Assembly (NCBI GenBank): GCA_900155495.1
Contig: FTLJ01000339.1
Location: 36,274-100,273 of the forward strand
DNA from: Porogramme epimiltina
Taxonomy: Eukaryota > Basidiomycota > Agaricomycetes > Polyporales > Polyporaceae
Length of the DNA: 64,000 bases
Direction: 5' to 3'
The notes under the pieces were generated by a model. That model was not told the origin of the DNA and did no database searches. It saw nothing but the letters and a program-made list of their open reading frames with translations. Positions 58,411-64,000 of the stretch are shown here, piece by piece. The position numbers and the translations under genes are program-made. Numbering within the stretch: position 1 is the stretch's first letter; each line of letters opens with the position of its first letter.

Positions 58411-59256
58411 CGAACCGTGCTTCATATTTCGTCCCGCTGTGTCTCTTGTCTGGGCCTCTTACGACTGCCCTATCAGATGTTTGCCTTTCACGACACATAG
58501 ACGCGGATCTGGCCACTTTGCCAATAATCTAGTGCTCGATGCTCTCTCAACAACGTTGGCGGTCAGCTGTCCAAGTTGTCGTTGCCTTTGAAACTTGGCT
58601 GTAGTTCTGTCATTATGTGTAGTTATCATTGGTACCACTTTACGTCCTACTTCAGGATGCCATATTCAATGGCGCCAGGTAAGAATGTGACTATGAGAGT
58701 TCACTTGCTGTTAGGCTCGTCGCGGTTGCAAATGAAAGGGCGCTTAAGACCTTTCCTTATATAGTGCCTCCCTATGTTCAACTTCTGGGCGTCACCTTCA
58801 AGATCACACACTTGCACCACGCGTCTTCACCATCATAGTGACGCACTATTGACGACCTCCCACAAGTTATCCGTAGATAATAGTTGCACCATATAAGACG
58901 CATTGTGAGTCATACATAGATCACCGGGTTCTTGATTGTGTTGATAGACGTGGGGTCTTATAATAGTGGTATTAAGGCTGCGCCATTGAGCCTAGAATTT
59001 TCGGTTGACCACTATGACCTACCAGGTTTGGTCCTTCCCGACGTCGCACAAAGGAGAAAAGTTTGCGCATCTAACTCTTGAACCGCACAGGACGACTTCT
59101 GCTGGTGAGCCTTCGTTGCTTGTACCACCATGGCATCCCCCACCGACTGCTGCTTCACTGTTCTTTGTGATGTCTACGACAGCTACAGTTCTCTAAACCT
59201 CGTCCCAAAGATCCCTCCACCAAACAAAGGTTGGCGAGACTCTACGTGCAACACTG
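58411..59256. other. Intergenic region; no gene seen
   Basis: Presumed 3' flank of the AIM9-type gene and 5' flank of FunK1 copy B. Short frames at 58576-58764 and 59005-59196 have no motifs. Confidence 0.5.
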
Positions 59257-62095
59257 ATGGGTGTCGGTGCTATGCATAAACACTGTGTCGAAGAGAGCAA
59301 CATCGAACGCTTTCTTGACAAATACGTCCCTGGGAGCGACCCAACAGCTACGGACTTCGATGCGTTCTACCACCCCGCTCAGATGGAGGGCATGCATGAG
59401 GTACAGGTGAACACTGAGATCGTGAGTACCCGCAATTCCCTGAGGGTGAAAATGTCTGTTGACCACATCCGAGTTAGTGCAAGCTCGCCGACAGCGTCTT
59501 CCGCCGGGCAGGAGGGAACTCTCAGAGCGTTGTCATCAGGGACACAGCCGACTACAACGCACCTGAGATAGACCTAGACATGGACGACGACGACAGTCCC
59601 ACGAGGAAAAAGGCGACCTCCTGCGACTGTGCCGCGTTCTTCCGCGACGAACGGTACAGGCACCGCGTCTTCATCCCTGCGGAGAGATACCTGAAGGTGT
59701 CTACCTCTATTTGGAAGGAGACTCGAGCGCCATATGCCGGGCGGTGCTCGTTCGCAGACGTAGTCGTTCCTATAACGGTCACAGTCAATCACGAGGAGTG
59801 CGCCTTCGAGTTTCACGACCCCTCCAAGCACTTCACACGCCACCACACAGAAGACGGTCTCGACGCCCTCGGCCAGCTTGCTCAATGCGTGGCGACAATC
59901 TTTGGGCGCCAGCACCGCACGCACGTCATCTCCCTCTACGTGTATTGCGGTCAAGCGCGGATGGTGTTTGTCGATCGCGACAACTGCATAGTTTCGACAC
60001 CATTTAGCTACACGAAGTCCGCCGAGACAAACACGACATCCTCGGAGACAGGCGCAGCGTCCAAGTCCAAAACTGACATGACATCTGATACGGCCCCCTC
60101 CAACACGGATGCGGTATCTTCCCAGAACAACGTTCTCCACAGGTTCTTCTGGAGGATCGCCCACATGGATCGCAAACGACTCGGCTACGACCCAACCGTA
60201 ACCCCCGCGACGGAAGACGACTTCATAGCCATGTTTCGCTTCACTACCACCTCCCCGGATCTCACGCCCTACGTCCGCGAGCAGCTGTATCGCGCCCTGT
60301 GCGTCGACAGGCCCGCGAAGGTCGAGCTCGGCCTCCCACCGGCACCAACAAGCACCCAGTGGCCCCTGCAGCGCGTCGCGCGCCCCGACGGCTCGTACGT
60401 TCTCATCGGGCGGCCGCGGTGGGCGAGCCCCTTCCTCTTCGGACGCTGCACCCGAGGATACGTCGTGTACGACCGGGCCAAGGCCGAGGCGTACTTCATG
60501 AAGGACTCGTGGCCCGTCGACCACCCGGAGGCAAGGCGCGAGCACAGGGTCTACGAGCGGCTGGCCGCGGCGGGCGTGGAGAACGTCTTGACTTGCTATG
60601 GCTGCGAAGAGGTTCCTGTGGACGTCCCGCAAAACCTCCCTGAAGGCGCCAAGCCCCGGCCGCAACGCACGCGCGCCCTCAACTTGGCTACTACCCCTCG
60701 CGTTCTGGGCGCACCCGCTCTCCCCACCAGCAACGCCCCTCGATCTCGTGACGAAGATGTTGACGACTGCGGCCCCGCAGCCCAGGACGAAGTTCTTCGC
60801 GCCAATCCTACGCCGCGCAAGACTTTCCGGTATCCCCGTATCCACTATCGCATTTTCATCAAGGAGATCGGTCGCCCTCTGACGGACTTTGCCGATTGGC
60901 GGGAGTTTCTGGTCTTCTTAACGCACGTGCTCCGTGGTATGTGGCTACGCATCCAACTACATCGGGGGAAGAGCTGATACGAGATCGACTAGCGCACCGC
61001 GATGCGTGGAACAAGGCCAACGTACTGCATAATGACATAAGCGTCAACAACATCGTCATCGTCGAGGAACGCTCTGCCAACCCCGAAACGAAGGAAGAGG
61101 AGCTCCGCCGCGTCGCGATGCTCTGTGACTGGGACCTCTGCAAGTACAAGGAGAACATGCGCCCAGGGGCAAGAGTGCCAGCTCAAGAAGTGAGCTCTCT
61201 TATAGCTTGATGCCACGTGTCGAGCCACTCACGAGCCACCGCCTCCACAGGGCACATGGGCTTTCCGCTCGGCCCTATCTCTCGCCTACCCGCTCAAACC
61301 CTACCGCGTATCCGACGACATCGAATCCTTCCTCTACGTCCTCTGCCACCTCGTCCTCCGCTTCCTCGAGACTTACCAGCTCAGCATGCTCAAGCCCAAC
61401 TACGAGTGCCTCTTCGAAGAAGACAGGCTGGTCGAGGACCACCGCCTCGGCGCGCCAGTCCACGTCGGGGGCTCGACGAAGCTCGCGAGCATGGTGTACG
61501 GGAAGCCGCCCGTGCTTCCCATCGGCAGCGGGACGGTGAAAGCCGTTCTGCTGGACGTGGCAGCGCTTTGCGGGAGGCACTACGCGTTCTTCGACATCCG
61601 CACGATGGACCGGCTCTACGCTCCCGTTCCGGCTCCGCCTGCCGTTAGGGAGGGCAGTAGGAAGAGGAAAAGAGGCACCGATGTGCCAAATGGCGATTGG
61701 GAGGATGGCTACCCTGCGTCGCGGGAGCGCGAAGGTACGTTGCAGAGTCTTCTCCCCCTGTGGTTGGGGACTGACGCGGCCCCTCATGCCGCTTTGCGCC
61801 AGCTCTGCTACCTTCGCCGGATGTCCTCACCCACGACGCTCTGATCGCAATCCTGGAGCAGTACACTTCAGGCGTACACTCAGACTGGCCCGAGGAAGAC
61901 CTAGAGAAGGGCCAGGAGGATTTCTTTCAGCGGGAAGGTATCGTCCCCAAAAAGGACAACGCGTTCTCCGCGTCTGCAGAATTCTCCAATGCAGTCACGT
62001 CGACCGAATACCTCCCGCTCAAGAAGATGAAGCTATCGGATGGCTCGACATTGGATGTTCCCCAGAACGAATCTCGGGAACGGGGTAAGTATTAG
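59257..62095 (+). CDS. Fungal-type protein kinase FunK1, copy B
   Basis: Exons 59257-59421, 59478-60936, 60993-61189, 61251-61734 and 61803-62095 give about 865 residues. The order of motifs follows copy A: ERFLDKYVPGSDPTATDF, FGRQHRTHVISLYVYCGQAR, LGYDPTVTPATEDDFIAMFR, VLIGRPRWASPFLFGRCTRG, EAYFMKDSWP, RIFIKEIGRPLTDF, then VLHNDISVNNIVIVEE, CDWDLCKYKENM and GTWAFRSALSLAYPLKPYRV. The catalytic loop reads HND where copy A reads HRD, so the usual Arg is missing while the catalytic Asp and Asn remain. The first introns in both copies are 56 bp at the same phase. An extra low-complexity insert (TNTTSSETGAASKSKTD and onward, about residue 250) is absent from A, and the C-terminal tail is longer (TEYLPLKKMKLSDG). 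Likely an active or partly altered duplicate. Confidence 0.86.
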
Positions 62096-63737
62096 GTCGT
62101 GGCATGCGTCTGCACATGGCAGGTAATCTCGGCGCGGTTGCACTTAGGCCTGCTGGGCCTATGTTCGCTCGAGTATATGTAGTCATAAACCCGTTTTCTT
62201 GTAATATATGCGAACTCGTTAACACTCACGATGCGTCTCTGCGCCCAACGCCAACCACAAGCGCGAGCCGCATCATAAGTAGCGAGCGTCCACCGCAATG
62301 AAATGCACATGGGCCGGACTGCGCCTCCCAGTGACGTCTGACGTGCCACAAAGTTCCGGCGCTTCCCCCAATACGTCATCACACGCTAGCGCTTTAGACT
62401 AAGGCCTAGACCCCGGTGTCCACCTGTCCGCCGTCAACTTGCCTTCCAGCCCGCTTACTTCTCTGGTCCCCCCCGCAGACCACCCAGGCAGCCCAGAGAG
62501 TATACGGATACGGCCACACGGACCGATCATCGTGCACGTACGCGCGTCGGAACTCGGAGGAGGGGCCTGACGTGGGCTGACACGGCGCACGGCGCAAGGC
62601 GCGGCCAGTGGCAAAAACGGGGCGGGGACGCCGACCGCCTCCGCAGGTACGCGATCGGCGCGGGCGCCACTGGCCACGATAATTATTGAGATGATACATC
62701 TGGGCGAACCAGAAGCGGACGCGTCACCGACTCGATCGATCCCCCCGAGCTCCTCCTGTGCGTGTTCTGCATGGCATAGCTGGGGCAGCGGACGCTGTTG
62801 AGCGTGGACGCGTTCGGGGGGGCGCGGGGGCGGCTCTATATGAAAGGCTCCACCCCGGCGGGCTCGATGCGAATTCGGCACGGCGGCCCTGAGAGGCGTG
62901 CACGTTTGGGGGGGGGGGGCGACGCTCGCGTGCGGAGCGTGCTCGTCGTGCTGCGCTGCAAGAAGCGTGCGCGTGCGTGCGGACGGGTCGACGATCTTGT
63001 TAATTTTTGGAAGCGGCCGGGTGTGCGGGGGCGGGCCATCCAGATATCGAAGCCTCGAGGACGGGCTTTATCACGCTGCAAGCTAGCAGCACGCGGCGGG
63101 CCTCGCGGGCCGGGGGGGCGGCGTGCGGATATCCCGAACCCTAAACGCATGCGTGTACAAGCTATCAGAGTACGCTCCGTATCGCGAAGGCGGGCGTGCG
63201 GTGGCATGAGAACGGCGGGCGGGCGGAGGTGGTGGCGGGAAGGGGAGGAGCGCGTCGAGAGCGGCCGAGGATGAGGACGTAGCCGGGGATGGAATCTGTG
63301 TGGCGCAGAGCCGGCGGCTAAATCCGGCGAGGGGGATCTCAGATGCGGGCGCGTGAAATATGATCGAAGCCTTGCCCGTCGCGTGGCAATGCATCCTCCT
63401 CCGCCGTCCCGGTCCTCGCCCGAGCTTCCACGCCTCGCCCGCGGCGCGTGCCCGAAGGCTGCACCCGCGGGCCCTCTCTGCGCGCGGGAGGACGGCGGCT
63501 CGCCCTGCTGCGGGCCACGCAGAGACAGAGTTAGGCTCGGTCGCGGGGAGGGGCGGCAGGGGGGGTGGCCCTGGCGCAGGCTGAAGTGGCTGAGGAGTTG
63601 GGGAAGGGCGTATGAGGTAACGAGCGAGGCGAGATAACGATCTCGATTGCCCCTGTGATCAGCGACCGCGTTTTCAATGGACGCCTGCCAATTTCTCACC
63701 TTCCGTCGCCCTCTTCCCTTCCCCCACCTCCCCCACC
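62096..63737 (+). promoter_or_regulatory. Long GC-rich upstream region of the last gene
   Basis: No supported exon in 1.6 kb. It becomes very GC-rich from about 62400, with runs of ten or more G (about 62910) and purine-rich blocks. A pyrimidine tract (CCTCTTCCCTTCCCCCACCT) runs up to the start codon context CCACCATGAAC at 63738, a usual arrangement at fungal transcription starts. Large frames on the minus strand here reflect base composition. Confidence 0.5.
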
Positions 63738-64000
63738 ATGAACGTCGCCGCCCTTCTCCACGACTCCCCCTCCGACGACCTCCGCAGGCGGCACGCCCGC
63801 CAGGACACCGACCAGCAGCCAACACAGCAGCAGCAGCAGCAGCAGCACACGCCCCAGCCGCACCCCCAGCGACCACCTCATCACTCCCCCACCCAGGACC
63901 GGCCTCGCGACCAACCCCGGGACAGAGACCGCGACCGCGACCGCCCCCCGCCCCCCGACGTCCCCCACGCCGCGCACCAGCCCCCGCCCTACCGCAGGCC
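63738..64000 (+). CDS. N-terminal part of an unidentified Q/P/RD-rich protein (runs off the window)
   Basis: Starts MNVAALLHDSPSDDLRRRHA in a strong start context. It goes on with a run of seven Q, HTPQPHPQRPPHHSP and an RDRDRDRDR run before PPPP. Such disordered N-termini are common in fungal transcription regulators and chromatin proteins, but nothing here fixes the family. 87 codons are visible and the frame is open at the window end. Confidence 0.55.
   Translation, partial: MNVAALLHDSPSDDLRRRHARQDTDQQPTQQQQQQQHTPQPHPQRPPHHSPTQDRPRDQPRDRDRDRDRPPPPDVPHAAHQPPPYRR

Noticed and set aside
59574..60845. 423-codon minus-strand frame
   Set aside because: Exactly antisense to the large exon of FunK1 copy B; composition is that of a GC-driven shadow.
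62836..63876. 346-codon minus-strand frame
   Set aside because: Lies in the very GC-rich upstream region and overlaps the start of the last gene; low-complexity A/R/P/G content without motifs.
1..64000. CRISPR array or bacterial operon structure
   Set aside because: The direct repeats are minisatellites without regular spacers, and introns and gene families are clearly fungal.

Overview
The window is nuclear DNA of a filamentous basidiomycete, most likely a polypore-type mushroom (Agaricomycetes, probably Polyporales). The evidence is the many short GT-AG introns (51-76 bp, a few longer), and families typical of such fungi: DUF6535, DUF6533, DUF7330, FunK1 kinases and the macrofage-activating-glycoprotein family. 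Species cannot be fixed from the sequence alone.

The left 39 kb is accessory, repeat-rich DNA. It carries three DUF6535 membrane-protein paralogues on the + strand (about 1.5-7.15 kb, 24.4-26.9 kb, 36.65-38.7 kb). They share one layout: a helical exon ending in a hydrophobic F, one long transmembrane exon, then C-terminal 'repeat exons' flanked by phase-1 introns. The number of repeat exons differs sharply: nine in the first gene, two in the second, one in the third. In the first gene the first repeat exon holds a stop codon made by a 12-bp tandem duplication, and that exon could be skipped without loss of frame. Between these genes lie decayed dispersed repeats in at least three or four related copies (7.6-10.0, 17.6-18.8, 20.95-21.2 and inverted 31.8-33.1 kb), a second duplicated block (15.0-16.9 and 18.9-20.8 kb), GC-rich minisatellites of two kinds (GCGTCTGTTC units and CCGCGCACG units) that switch strand and can fold into hairpins, and a 3.4-kb interval (27.37-30.77 kb) bounded by imperfect inverted repeats. 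That interval encloses a broken cytochrome P450 piece and a broken DUF7729 piece, and so looks like a gene-fragment-carrying transposon.

The right 24 kb (40-64 kb) is gene-dense and looks like ordinary chromosome. In order: a secreted/GPI-type macrofage-activating-glycoprotein homologue (+), a DUF6533 seven-helix-like membrane protein (-), two DUF7330 proteins (-) flanking a CCDC137-like nuclear basic protein (+), a RanBD/Yrb2-like nucleoporin-type protein (+), two FunK1 kinases (+) that bracket an AIM9-type mitochondrial aminoglycoside-phosphotransferase-fold protein (+), and the start of a Q/P/RD-rich protein that runs off the window.

Exon borders were read by eye from splice signals, frame and alignment among paralogues. 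Interiors of conserved exons are reliable. First exons of the DUF6535 genes, one junction in each DUF7330 gene and the middle of the DUF6533 gene are not resolved. No rRNA, intact tRNA or CRISPR array was seen.
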